A stretch of DNA of 64,000 nucleotides from Lepidonotus clava (GCA_936440205.1 OW387140.1:31555659-31619658), one strand, 5' to 3'; counted from the stretch's first letter, positions 1 to 12,900 are shown. Notes: generated by a model from the letters alone, not told the origin. Numbers and translations: made by a program.

Positions 1-167
1 ATGTTGTACACTACGTCAAGTTTTCACCGCGTCTCCTTGTTTTTCTCTGCTGCCAGTCGCCTGCTGCAGAGTTGGCACAGAATCTGCGTGGCGCCCACTT
101 ATAAAGGGCCCTGCATCCCGGGACAGCTGCCACGTCCTCGCCTATCACAGCACGAATGCTCCACTCT
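1..167 (-). other. CTCF: CTCF 3' UTR, proximal part
   Basis: Sequence directly after the TAA stop at 170-168 on the minus strand. No AATAAA signal is visible before the window edge, so the 3' end lies outside. An 80-codon open frame overlapping it is out of frame with the CTCF tail and is not a gene. Confidence 0.7.
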
Positions 168-3100
168 TTAGGCCTCCTCGCCCACGTCGAAGCCGAAGCA
201 CTCCTCAATGTCCTTCTTCTTCTGTTCTTCTCTCCGCCTCTCGACGTCGTCAATCGCTAATGGATGGAAGAAAAGAGAAACAGGATTAAAACTAAATCAA
301 CTTTGCGTGTGGCCAGAAAAAGAGTGCGAGAAGAGTTCAGCCCCCTCTCCAAACGGACACCTGTGAATATCAAAACATGGTGTCATATCTAACCGCATAT
401 AACGGAGCGGGTTAGGAATATGAATGCCAAACTTGAACATGAGGCTCCTTTCATACATGAATCTGATTGTATGATAGTTTTGATATCTATTAGGAACATG
501 GTACTTCATCACATATCCTCCCTGACTGTTCCTTTATTTTAACATTTAGTGTCTTTTCATCCCATTTTTCAACGTAACTACGTTGTGTCAACGGTAACTA
601 CGTTGTGTATCAACGGTAAACTAACAAATCCACAAAACACGGCGGAAGTGCACTAACGGACCACAACTCAACAGAACTTGACAATTTGTCAGAGATGGCT
701 CACTGATCTAGACCATGCAGCACTATGATGGTTTCTCCTTGTCCACCCATCAGTATCTGAGCGTCGTGACAGGAGCATTGTACGCCTGACAGGGAGACAT
801 CGATAGTGCATGCCAGGTAAGATAAGAGTGAATGTTGCAATGTTGAAGTAGGGTGTACAATCCCAAAGACATTTAGAAAATTATATCGATATACTGAATG
901 ATACAGAATAACATACACTTCGCGGATCATACCAATGTTTGTAATTGGGAAAACATTAGGTTTATGACACCAAAGAAAAGGGCTGATAATCACAAACATA
1001 ATTATTGTACAATTTGAGCATAGAAAATAAGCGTGATTCGATGCAAGCACACAGGAGAAGCTGGCAGTGATGATTGTCATTTGTGCCTAATTAATTTTTT
1101 CTTTTTTTTTTCTTTTTTTTTTTTAATAACAGAGGAGCTTGGGGCCAATCGTGAATTATTATTAATCAGACGTTTGTTTAAATAATTTTATATATGGAAA
1201 AGGAAGCCATATATCAATTTGCAATCTAATAATTTGAGGTTACTGAATTATTCTCTCGTAAATACTAGAATTCCACAAATATGTTGTAATGAAAGAAATG
1301 CTGACATCTCTAGAGACGTTTACTAAATAAATTTAGCCATGCAGACATTAAAAGGGCCTAAACGAGTTTTTTTTTTTTTCATACGAAAGCCTATAGAAGA
1401 CTACTTCATGCAAAAGGCCATGCTACAGAAGGGAAGGCACTACATGCTATGTACACTGACAACTATACAGCCTGTGGCCTACCTTCACCCCGCTTCTTGC
1501 GCTTTGGCGTACCCTGCTTGGTGCTTCTCTTGTCGTCCTCTTCCTCCTCGTCTTCGGGCAGGGCTCGCTTGCGGCCCCTGAAAAAACAGAATTTGTGTTA
1601 AAAGATTTCTTGTTTTATCGAGATGACAGTCAGTTTTCTTAGGGTTTGAGCCTCAATCTGGTAGTCAGACCACTAAACATTTATATTCAAAGGATTTTTA
1701 GATTATTTAGTTATTTTAAAACCCATAGATTTTCTTATATTCCCATTTGAAATCCATTGAACACTTCCCTATTTTACCTTCATTTTTTAACTAATTTTAG
1801 TTGCATCCCCCCACCCCCGCCATGTAAAATCAATCCAACCCTGGTAATTTGTCATTATAATTCAAATGACCCACCTTCTCGATGCCCGTCGGGGTGACTC
1901 CAGCTCGGGCGGCTCCTCCTCGGCGGCGGCGGCCTCCTCCTGCTCCTCATCCTCGTCCTCCTGGACCACGCTCCGGCTGCGGCCTCTCCTGGGGGGCGTG
2001 GTCTGCTCCTGTTTGGGGGTCACTGCTGCTGCCCGCCGACCGCGGGGCGACGTCACCTTCTCCGGGGTCTTAGGCTCAACCTGAGGGGGCAAAGAAAAGA
2101 AATGTTGAGCATTTTGGTTTAACAACTAATATGGAAACATTCACTTTATTATATCTGATTTCATTGCCTCAGAGTATGGTATCTCTTTCATCATAAATGA
2201 CAGGAACATGTTGGTGAATATTAAATACATTTTTGTGAACATTAAATACATCTGATGTTTTTACTGCTGTCAATGTGTGATGCCGAGATAAAAATATGAG
2301 TATGCTGATTAAAGAAGACATTGAAATCACACAGGCTTGTTTGCCACGCGTGTAAAGTAATTTTGAACGACGATATCGATGTTAGCATTTGCGATGCTGC
2401 TGTAGAAATGTAGAAAAACAAAGCCGTGTTTATAAGGGAGCGTAAATTTTGCTTGCCTCTTTCGCACTGAAACTAAGCTTTTCGTGCATACTTGTTGTAT
2501 TCGTTATTAACGTATCTGTAGAGTCAACCTACCGGGGTCTGGGGCTGGACCTTGGGCGGCCGACCACGGCCCCGTTTGACGGGAGGGGTGGGCTCGGGCG
2601 GGGTCTGGACCTCCGGCAGGGCCGCCGGCTCCTCCTCCTCTTCCTCTTCGGCCCCCTCCTCCATTTGTAGGAAGATCTGCGTAGCGTTCTGACCGTCCTC
2701 GGTGACCAGTTGTACCGCCACCTGCTGCTGTTGCTGTGAGGGTCAAGCAATATTTAAATCAGTACGTGTGTATTGCATGTGAATTGCTAGTGTTTTCTTG
2801 GAGGAGAACATGGCGTCGTATCTCATATGTAATTTGGTCGTATAAGCGTTTTCTAAAATTCTTTACAAATTCAATTTAACATTCTTCTTTTTCACCATGA
2901 TAGCCTATACGACAGGGATAATTTTGTATCGCTAAAACTAGGAATGAGTTTTTGATTATGTTACCAAGGTTTATTTTTCGCAACGTTGTTTCCCCAAACT
3001 TATCTGATTTAACCTATGTGACACGTTGGTTCAATGAATACAGTTTCTATTAATTTTGGTACTAAGCAATAGGCGTGTGAGTCTTTACCTTCCTGCCGCG

Positions 3101-6100
3101 TGTTGGTCGGCCGGATGGAGTATCGGCCTGTACGATCTGTACGTTCTGGAGCTGCTGCAACTGTTGCAAGTCTTGAACCTGTGGCCAAAAGGAATATCAA
3201 TGTTGATTAAAATCTCCTCACGTTAAACTGACTGATTATATTTCTGTTACCTTGATTTCTGTAAGAGCTTTCTTAATTACATGTTACAGAGGGCGATACA
3301 GCTGGGAAAAAATCAAATACACCACAAAAATTGTTAAGCTAAATAAATTACAGTGTTAAAATTGATTAAAATCACGTCTTTGTTACATGTGCTCTTAGAC
3401 TTGTTAGTAGCCGTAACATGATTGATCTTGCCTTATGGTTCTTTTCCCACAATCGATGTTTCGTTTAGAAATAATATATTTACAAAGGTTCATTGCTTTA
3501 AGAATCAGGGTTACTACACATTTTTGATATTTAAAGCGTACCTACAAAAGCCAACTTATTTTGCTGAAGCCCTCTACCATGGCACTATCTCTTACTCTAA
3601 AACTTCTAAAATATTTTACCGAAGTTTCAGGCGTTTCAGTTGATGCATATTTTGGGTTCAACATCTAAGTGAAACGAAATTCAATGTTTTAATTTAGCAC
3701 CTTTACTGATAATTCTTATCAAGCATACAACTATCTCATCTGAAACGTCCATCAAACATAGTGACACAAGACTCTATTAACACGTTTTTAAGTATGTCTC
3801 TTTTGGGGTCAAATCTGGCAACATAATTTTGATCTAGTATAACCAGTGTTATCCTAAGTTTCTAGAAAAGAGACTCAAGAATCCGCCTGTAAAAGAGTAC
3901 TGACCTGTATGAGCTGCCCGCCCACCTGGACGTAGGTGACCTCCTGTCCATCGCCTGCTGCCATCACACCGTCCAGATCGCTGAGGTTGGCAACCTGACC
4001 CATTCCCTCATCATCCTCCTCCTCAGACTCTTGACCAAGCTCGTCCGCTTCGGCTAACATGGCCTTGGACTCGGGGTTCTCAGGATCGTGAAGCGCCATG
4101 TGTCGGAGCAGGTTGCCGCGGTGTGCGAATGTCTTTCGGCAGTCACCACACTCGTGAGTCTTTTCCCGGGGAGGTGGGGCCACGTAGTCTGGTGTGTGGT
4201 ATAAGTTCTGTGAAATGAAGATTGATAAGATTAAATTCATGTTCTAGTCATTTGGAGAACAACCGAATAAAAAAACACGTATGGAACAAATGCTGTGTTA
4301 GAATTTTAAACTCAAGATCACCATATATGTACTTTGAAATTCACAAAAACAACTTAACTATTCTAGTTGTGAGTCGTTATGCTGTTAAAACTACGTGTTT
4401 TTCCCCCAACGGAAAGTGTTTACTGCTAACAGATATTCGACACACTGAATATAAGACACTGTATCATCAAAAGCTGTAAAATAAGCCCTTTATATCCTAG
4501 ACCTTGCTTACCTTGTGCCTCTTGAGGAGTTGTTTTTGTCTGAAGGACTGGTCGCACTCGCTGCACTGGAAGGGCTTCTCGCCCGTGTGGGTGAGGATGT
4601 GGGACTCGAGGTGACGTTGGGACAGGGCGGCGTAGGGACAAAGCTCACACTTGAAGCACTTCTCACCTAGCCAACATTGATTGGAAATGTTTAGTATGAT
4701 TCTTTGTATCAAAGATACATAACGTGGACTCGTAAGTCAAGTGATACCATAAATCTTGGTCGAATTTACTCAGCTTATTAGCAGGAACTAAATTAACATT
4801 GTTTGTTATGGCAGCCGATATATATAAAAGGGTAAACAAACTATGGTTAAAACACCGAAATATGGTTAACTATTTGTGTAATTAAATCTATTTTAAAGTT
4901 ATTTTTTGTCAAAGCAATAAATTTCAGTAATTAGCTTCATATTGTCGTGTTTTGACCAAATGCTTGTATGTGAAGTTATCTACATTAAAACGATAACTAT
5001 CTCTCATGTAATGAATAAGGGGGAGTGGTGTCTCACCTTCGTGGGTTTTGAGATGGATCTTGTAGGTGTATCGGTCGGGGAAGGACTTGCCGCACTTCTT
5101 ACACTGCAGCGGCTTGTCGGAGGTGTGAAGCTTCTGGACGTGGATCTTGAGGTCCGTCTTCCGCCCGCAGGTGGTCGGGCAGAGCTCGCACTGGAACACG
5201 GGCTTATTACCCGTGTGGATCAGTTTGTGCGCTTTCAGGGAGTTACTCTGTGAAAGGGTAAAGAGAATTGGATTCATACAATGGTCAACCAGTTTTATGT
5301 GGTGTTTTTGTATTTTGTTATCATTATTTATTTACTTTTTTAGTTTATCTATCATCATTTTTCATATCTATTTTTTCAAAATGTATTTATTACTATATAT
5401 TTTAAACACATATTTACAATATCTACTAAAACTCTTTTCCGTTAAGAATAGGACAGTAGTTAACATGCATTTCTGCTCTTAAAAAGCGTAACTGGATTTG
5501 AAGATGCATTGTATATCTATAAAGTCACACTTACCTGTGTAAATCGGGCATGGCAAACATCACACTCGTATGGCTTCTCGCCGGTGTGTATGCGGAGATG
5601 TCGCTTCAGCTTGTATGTGTCCGGACTGGCGTAGGAGCAATGAGGGCATGAATAGGGACGTTCTCCTGTGTGCGACCTGCCAAATGGAAAATAAAATGTG
5701 AAATACATTGGAAAATAGAATGTGAAATACATGTGTATATAGGTGAAGGTAGACATACTCAAGATTTTTCAATATTTTCTAACCATTTTACCGGTAATAG
5801 CAAACTGTAGGGATACAATCTGATATAAAAAATATAACCTTACCTCATGTGTCGCTTCAGTTTGGAGAGTTCTACGGATGAATAGTCGCACTCTGTGCAG
5901 TGGTGGGGTTTTTCAAATGTGTGTCGGTACCGTACGTGGCGAACCAGCTCTCCAGACGTGGTGAACTGGGCCTCGCACTCTTTACATTTGTGGGGACGTA
6001 CGCCAGTGTGTGTGTTGATGTGGTTCTGTGAAAAGAAGTGAAAGTTGCATCAGCCATGTTAAGTGGGATTTTTATACTTCCCTGAACAGTTATAAACATT

Positions 6101-9100
6101 AATTTGACGCTATTCTTACAAGCTGTATGCAACCAAAGAGGCGTCGAACTCGATGCTTCTAACTCGATGATACATCAAAATCCCTACTTTTTCTCTTGAA
6201 GTACAAGAGTAAGTTATTCGGTTATGACAGTTAAAGTATTGAAGTTGGCAAAATAAAGAAGAGGTTTCGAATAGATTATGTAACTAACCTACTATAGCTC
6301 CGTCTTCTATTTTCACAATCAATCTAAAAAACGTTGATAGATATTCTTGTGGTGGCATGCAAAGACCAGCATGCCGCTTACCTGTAGTGAGGCGACCGTT
6401 TTGAAGCCGCGGTCGCAGATGTTACACTTGTGGGGCCGCTCCTCTGAGTGGGTCTTCATGTGGCGGGTGAGCAGGTAGCGCTTGGGACTGGTGTAGTTAC
6501 AGTAGTTACACATGAGCTGGGCCTGCATGCCCGACGACGTCTTCTTCGGGGTCACTTTGATCACCTTCTTCACGTTGCCCTCCTCGTCCTGCTCCTCCAC
6601 CTCCTCGCTGACACCTGCTGGGGAGTGCAAGAAATCGAAATATTATGAGCAATTCTAAAGCTAGATAGACTCAGCCGAAAACAAGTACGCCTAGTATGTA
6701 TACTCAGATTCGAAAAAAAGTATGACGACAGCATTATTTCAACAGTCAAATGAGATTACACTTGAGATGACCTTGGGTTCTTATCCTCCTAAATCAACAT
6801 CTGTTGGTAACTTGGAAACACAACGTCAACACAAAGTAACTCTTAACCTATGCCATAAACCAAAACGTAGAAACGTAGAAACGGCTTGTTTAAGACAACC
6901 ATTTACCGGGTGAAGTAACTACTTCAAGCTTGGCGAAATTTGGCGGGGTAACTAGCCCGTTACTCTGTTCCAGTCTCCGTGACCGTCTCCGAGGCATAAG
7001 GGGCATGGAGGTCAATAATCTTATGATCTCCTGGTCGGCCTCCGATCCACAGTAGGATTCTTTAATCAACTGTTCTGGCGACATGCTAATTCGCCTTGCT
7101 GTTAATAAAAGATAACTCCAAAGTTCTTAAAACTGATTTTTTTTTTCAAATAGTTTTTTTTTTTTTATGAACTGCAACACTTGTAGAACGTTTGCGGGGA
7201 CATGCGTGGAAGGAACGGGCAATCTCAGTGTAAAGTGATTTTTGTGTGACTAATTAGTTAGCGTTAAGATTATGAAACACCCTACTATTGATCTAAAAGA
7301 TATTTAGTCATAAGTAATCATTCTGAATGTTCCTATGCAGTTTCAACCGTTGGGACAAATAAGATTGATAAAATTGCAAATCACTGCTTTTCTTACCTTT
7401 GTCTTCTTTGAAATCATAGACAGACATGTCTAGGGACAGGTTGTTCTTGTCGCCCTGCTTCTGGTCGCCCTCCGGCTGGGACACGATAAGGACGTAGCTG
7501 ACCTCTCCGCCCTGGTTCACCTCTGAGGGCACGATGGTCACTGTCTGGTACGAGTTACCCGTGTTCAGCACCACCGAGCTGTTCTGACCGTCCGCACCGA
7601 CCTGGTTTGGTACAACCTGTTGTAGGGACGAATGGATATTTCTCTTAGAAATGCAATGAACGTAACATCAAGATAGACATAATTCACACTTATTTTTGAT
7701 TTAGAGATGACCATATTTCTCAATTTTTAATAATTCTTATCATGTTTTATATTTTAATATGAATATAGTTTTTTCTTTCAGCATTCAGCAATGACCAAGA
7801 AAAATTGAAAACTATATGCTCTTACAATGACCCTAACATAATGTATCAGAGTATGATTACATATTGATTTAATCAAAACGGCCGTCAACGATCCACAGAA
7901 GCACACTAACCTGTAGAGGCTGTGTCTGGGAGTTTGTGGCGCCTGTAGTACTAACCGGTGACTGATTACTCTGGAGGGCCACGAGCTGTGGCTGCGAACT
8001 GTCCTGGTCATTCTGCACGGCCACGAGCTGCGCGTCTTGGGGAGCACCATCCGACGCCTCGGGGATGGATGTCGCTGCCATGGAGGCCAACACCTGGAGG
8101 AAACAAGGGGTTAGTCACGGTTACAATACAAGGAGCAACATTAACGAAACTAATAGGGCAACCCTACTTTCAGGCCCCAAGGTCATATGGATAAATTCTA
8201 CAATAGAGCAAGACCTCTGAAGACGAAAAACATCAGGATTATTAATTCATTTTTCCCATTGGCCTTAGTTATTTAAGTTCCCACCTCCAGTTAATGAAAA
8301 ATAATCTCTTCATAATGTCTAGCAAAAAGTAGGCGTAACCATGAATTTCCTCTTTGTGAAGTAAAATCAGGTAGGCAATTCTTAAATAAAAGAATAGTAG
8401 CAATTTCTGATTATGGTATCCTGAATAGGCTTAACGAGACAAAAACAAAAAGGATGTGGACTGTACCTGGACAGCAGTCTCGGAGGTGTCGGCCTGGTCG
8501 CTGGTCTGCGGCTGGATGGTGAGGATGGTGCCATCCTCACCCAGTGTGGTCAATGAGCCCCCGTGGGACGTGGTGGGCTCGCCAGAGGCCAGTTGGAGAT
8601 GGTCCTCCCCCTTACCTTCCCCCTGGTAGAACTCAATGTTGTTGAGGCCAACTCCATCTGAAAAAAAACCAGATAGGATCAGTAATTGAATGAGTAAGTT
8701 CATTAAGTTAATACAGCCTCAGGGCATTGATTCCAACTGTTATCAATCTTGATACCTCTGATATCCGGTGGGTGATATTCAGTGTCACTCAGGGTACGAC
8801 CTTAACCACCATTACCGGAATCTAAACTGGTTTAAAAAGAAAACAAAGCGTCTGTTTTCTCGATAAGCTGAATAGTCTAATCCAATTTAGAGGATGTGGC
8901 TACTTTCTCTCTGAATATGCTTATTCAATGGTAGAAGAAAAACAAAAAAACAAAAAACAACCTAATCCACAACCTTAAGTGTATACTTTAGTTTGTACAG
9001 AATGATAGCAGAAACTGGGATTTACAAACAGAATGATTTATGAGGTTAACTGTTGTATCTCAGATTTTCTTTTTTTTAAACTCACCTCCCTGTTGGTCCC

Positions 9101-9224
9101 CCTGCTGGAGAATGATAGACTGGCCGGAATTATCAGCGATTTCCTTGTTGAAGTTGGCCAGGTAGCTCTGGATGTCGGTGAGGGACTGGGCCTCAGAGGT
9201 GTTCGTCCCGTTCTGGCCCTCCAT
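168..9224 (-). CDS. CTCF: CTCF, 11-zinc-finger insulator and chromatin-loop protein (16 coding exons)
   Basis: Exons, transcription order: 9224-9086, 8657-8467, 8093-7911, 7616-7397, 7098-6907, 6617-6382, 6025-5844, 5676-5535, 5247-5037, 4666-4512, 4207-3905, 3178-3089, 2733-2533, 2080-1875, 1577-1483, 256-168. All borders are GT-AG and phases agree, giving about 944 aa (human CTCF is 727). Residues about 344-657 hold eleven C2H2 fingers that align one to one with human ZF1-11; examples are TSGELVRH in ZF3, DTYKLKRH in ZF5, [12 protein letters not shown] in ZF6 and [10 protein letters not shown] in ZF10. SVYDFKEDK (YDF 238-240) matches the human N-terminal motif that binds cohesin SA2-SCC1. 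The C-terminal part has acidic runs, an AT-hook (KRGRGRPPK, 801-809), basic patches and a tail with ECFGFD. ZF11 ends H-x3-H, whereas human ZF11 is C2HC. Known family role: sequence-specific DNA binding, insulation and loop anchoring in the nucleus. Start chosen: first ATG after a clear acceptor at 9237-9238. Identity is very secure; exact N-terminal exon use is inferred. Confidence 0.96.
570..619. repeat. Short tandem repeat, about 20-bp unit, 2.5 copies
   Basis: The unit CAACGGTAACTACGTTGTGT occurs about two and a half times in the last CTCF intron (256-1483). The unit contains the partial palindrome AACTACGTT. The rest of this 1.2-kb intron shows only AT-rich sequence and a T tract near 1,097-1,124. 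Confidence 0.75.
5685..5732. repeat. Tandem duplication, 24 bp x 2, in CTCF intron
   Basis: Two adjacent 24-bp units (5685-5708 and 5709-5732) differ at one base. They lie just upstream of the acceptor of the ZF4/ZF5 exon, in the intron 5843-5677. Seen directly; no function is implied. Confidence 0.85.
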
Positions 9225-9236
9225 GATCGATGAGGA
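9225..9236 (-). other. CTCF: CTCF 5' UTR part of first coding exon
   Basis: A pyrimidine-rich acceptor ends in CTAG at 9240-9237 and leaves 12 UTR bases before the ATG. CTCF must therefore have at least one upstream non-coding exon, most likely in the CpG-rich region about 5 kb away. Confidence 0.75.
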
Positions 9237-9368
9237 CTAGACACAACAAAGGGGAATAAAGCGATCAATATCAGGATCGATATAAAACAACTATTCCGTT
9301 ATCATGAGTCAACAGTGATAGAGGAATTAGCTTGAATGGGGTGTAATAGCATGTATTACATGTATTTA

Positions 9369-9714
9369 GGCCAAACAAAAAAAATTGTTGTGTTCAGGTA
9401 ACCCTACCTACCCTAAATTTTTGGCCCTACCCTAACTTTTTTTCAGGAAATTTTTAATTATTTTTTTTCAAAATCCAAAGAATTGACCTAAAATAGCATG
9501 GAAAACCATAAAACAGGACATGGATGCTCAGGGCATATATTTTAGATACTAAAAATGGTTTTGGAGGATATTTGGAATATCTTTTTTATTTCCAACACTG
9601 GCCGGGTCTCTTTGGCAAGTAAAAAAAAAAGCAAAAAAAAAAGTTTTTTCGACCTACCTACCCTATTTTTTTCGACCTATGTTACCTGAACACAACAATT
9701 TATTTTTTTTGGCC
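9369..9714. mobile_element. GGCC-ended MITE, copy A (346 bp)
   Basis: Terminal inverted repeats of about 35 bp start GGCCAAA and continue to TTGTTGTGTTCAGGTAAC; the right end is the reverse complement. Both ends are flanked by TTA, a likely 3-bp target duplication. The interior is AT-rich with repeated CCTACCTACCCTA strings and has no open frame. It lies in the 5' intron of CTCF. The superfamily is not identified. Confidence 0.8.
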
Positions 9715-9740
9715 TTATGTAATAACATGTCTAGCGAGTA

Positions 9741-9970
9741 GGCCAAAAAAAAATAAATGTTGTGTTCAGGTTTCCCGACCGACCCTATTATTTTGCCCCG
9801 ACCCTAAAGTTTTTAGGAGAAAATTTGGGGTGAAATTAATTAAAATATGGCTGAAATGAGCCCCGAGCCTATCATTGCAGTTAAAAAAAAATATTAAAAA
9901 AAAAAAAATTGCCGACCTACCGACCCTATTTTATTTCAAGCATGAAACCTGAACGCAACTATTTTTGGCC
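9741..9970. mobile_element. GGCC-ended MITE, copy B (230 bp)
   Basis: Only 26 bp from copy A and in the same orientation. Ends are GGCCAAAAA...TTCAGGTTTC and its inverse. The interior has CGACCGACCCTATT-like strings related to copy A, but the sequence is clearly diverged and shorter. Probably an older or sister subfamily that inserted beside copy A. Confidence 0.75.
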
Positions 9971-12900
9971 TTAGTTCCTAGTAAGCCTCTAAACAACTTC
10001 TTAGAGAAGACCTTTTTTGCGAGGGCGTCACCTCGACAGTAGTCATGTGTTGGAGGATTACCTCATATTGTTTGTGTTAGGTCAAGCTCTCAACAAGCTT
10101 TGTAGTTCATTGTTTATGGAGCAAATTAACAGAAAATTAGAAAAAAAGAAAAGAAAGGAAATAGGGGTGGTTAAGGGTGCACAACCCCCAACTTCTAACT
10201 TATGTATACAACAAATATTCTTAAAAACCTGATAATCAGATCAATATTCTTGTCTGAAAAGTGTTCTTGTAATTCTTGCATAAACTTTGGCCAGCACTGC
10301 CACCCGACCCTTATCCCTCATTGTTGTGGTAGGTTGACCAGTGAATAGCAGTCGTTTCCGAGTTTTCTTTTGTGCTTATTTTAGGCATGTCAGTCAGTTA
10401 AAAAGTCGAAAATCGTTATTTGTGTAGGTTCCTAACTCAATGGTTGCATCATTGGCCACCCTATGAAAATTGGAATTCTGAAGAAAATTCTTAAACAGAC
10501 AACCCTGCCATCATTGGGAAAGGAAACACTGATGATGGAGTAAAAGGAGCTCCCTTAATTTTCGAGGAATTTTGTCAATTCCTATTCGAAGTTCTCGTAA
10601 AAGCTGTTTGAAAAATCGTCAATGTTAAGCAATAATGATTCACGGTTCGCTTTTTTTTTTTTCATTTTGAGGAATGAAAATAGCAGAAATAATGTTTAGC
10701 CTGCGACGCTGGCCGCTGGCAGGGACTGAGGCCAGTGAGTACGAGGGTTATCCATTCAGACACCAGGAGAAATTCCCTAGAATATTCCAACAAGGTACGG
10801 ATCTTTCTCGGGCTTTGTCATTATAAAATGATGTTTTTGTCAATACTATATTGCTGGATTTTTCTGTTAATTTGATGAGAGCATGTCTAGAGTTAAACCT
10901 ATCCATACAAACGTCGGACAATTTGTCCACTGCTTCAAAAAGTTTTCGGGATAAGCTGGTTGATGTTGACAACACATGGCATTGTGGGGGATGAAAAGTT
11001 GTGAATTCCAAGGACAAATCATGAAAATTAAAGAAATTAATCTATATAGTTCATTTGTGTGACAATCAAGCAGGATATCCCAATCAGGAGGAGAACTACT
11101 TTTCTGGGCCGCAGGGTACGAGCAGTAGGTGACCAGTGTAGCATACTGGGAACTTCCTTGGCCGCTGGTGCCTGGCGTGTACACCAATAACCTATGGCTG
11201 GTACCCAGTGGCCCAGAGGAGTCATTCTCCTCCTAATCAGATATCTATCGAATGTTACAGTTACTGAAGACGACAAATATTTTGGCCCACACGATAATAC
11301 TTTTGCTACACATAAGATTAAAGGTTCTCCGTGACCCAACACATTCTGTTTGATTAAATAATGCGGATATATTCATATAACTCCCCATATCAAATGCAAA
11401 TCAAACACATAGTGTCCTATGACCCTTACGTCTTGTGAGAAAATTGTGTTCTTTTACTTTTTCTGATTTACCTTAGGTGAGATCAGTAAATAGAAATGTA
11501 CGATAAAGGACTAAAATGCATATCACAGAGGCTGTCCTTAACAATTTTATCTACTACTCCACCGGACTAGTGACTAGTGGTCCTATCTTTGCACTAGCCC
11601 AGATCAATGTACCACTTGTCCACATTTAAGTTTCTAGTTGCAATTATATTTATAAAGAATTGCACTCGCCAAACGGGCTAGTTGCTTATAATTCCACTAG
11701 CCTGGGAGGATTTTTACTTGTACCCAGTATCAGTAGAATAAATCCCTGTATCATGTCAAGCCCCGTACTTCGGAATCCACATTTACTCTGAGTTTTCGTT
11801 TTAAACAACTGCATCAGCCACACACACACACACAGAAATATAACTCGTAGTTGCGTATCTTTTTTGGGCCCTTCGATCTGAAATTATTATCTTGTTTTCA
11901 CTCCTCCTGTCAACAGTCATGTTATAGCCGTATGTCATATGAAGAAATACCTGTCACTGTGTTGAATTTAGGAGTCTATCAAATATATCTAAGAGTAAGA
12001 AAGTAAGGAGGAAGTCGTCATGCACACATTTCGGTTCCTTTGCTAAATATATCTCTTAAGATATCAATTCAGATTGGTTTTTTTTTTAGGTTAATCACGT
12101 GTGTTTGAACTGAGGGGGACTAAACACTCACTTTCGTCGGCAAGGAAGTCTTTGGGTAAGTCAAGTCTACTAAAAACCTCAAAGTGTTAAAAACTTCTAT
12201 CGCTTATCTGCCATTGTAAGAACTGCATAAATCATAATTTTTTGTGGATTTTAAGAATCAGGTTACCCATGTTTCTTCGAAAATGAAGATAAGACCTTCC
12301 TTAGACTTTTAACCTTTACCTGCCCGCGATTTTGGAAATTTCTGAACTCAGATACGTTTAGGAATGACCTATTAAAATATCAAATTTCTTCATAATATTG
12401 ACAAACTCTATATTATGAACTAGAGGTTAATTATCTGTTATACGTAGTGTGCTTTAGTGGTTGTAATTAAGTCGTAGATAATAACTAGCTCCGTACGCAG
12501 TCTCCTCCCTGTCGACTGCTGTTGTCCAATACATAATCATAGTTCCCACATCATGTAAGACATGAACACTCGCGTGAAAGGATATTGTTGTTTATTATCC
12601 AGTGTATAGTCGTTCTGTGACAAGAACTCGATTGACCATGATCAGTCCTGAGGTAGGAATCTCCTCAAACACATTCAGCCAACGCTCCCGCGCTCTTACA
12701 CAATTTCTATGCCTCAATCCAGAACCAAGACTGCAGGTTAAAGGTCCAACCTTCCCTGGATGTTACTCACACAGCGTTACAGCAAACTCTGGCTGGCTGA
12801 GAGCGGCACACGCTATTTATAGAGTGGTACGTCACACCTCCCCCATTTCACTACTGTCAAAGTGAAACACGGCTTACATGTGTGCTTCTAAAGCTCATGC

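Noticed and set aside
11-253. 80-codon minus-strand open frame at the left edge
   Set aside because: It overlaps the last CTCF exon in another frame and the 3' UTR; the CTCF frame there is confirmed by phase and splice site.
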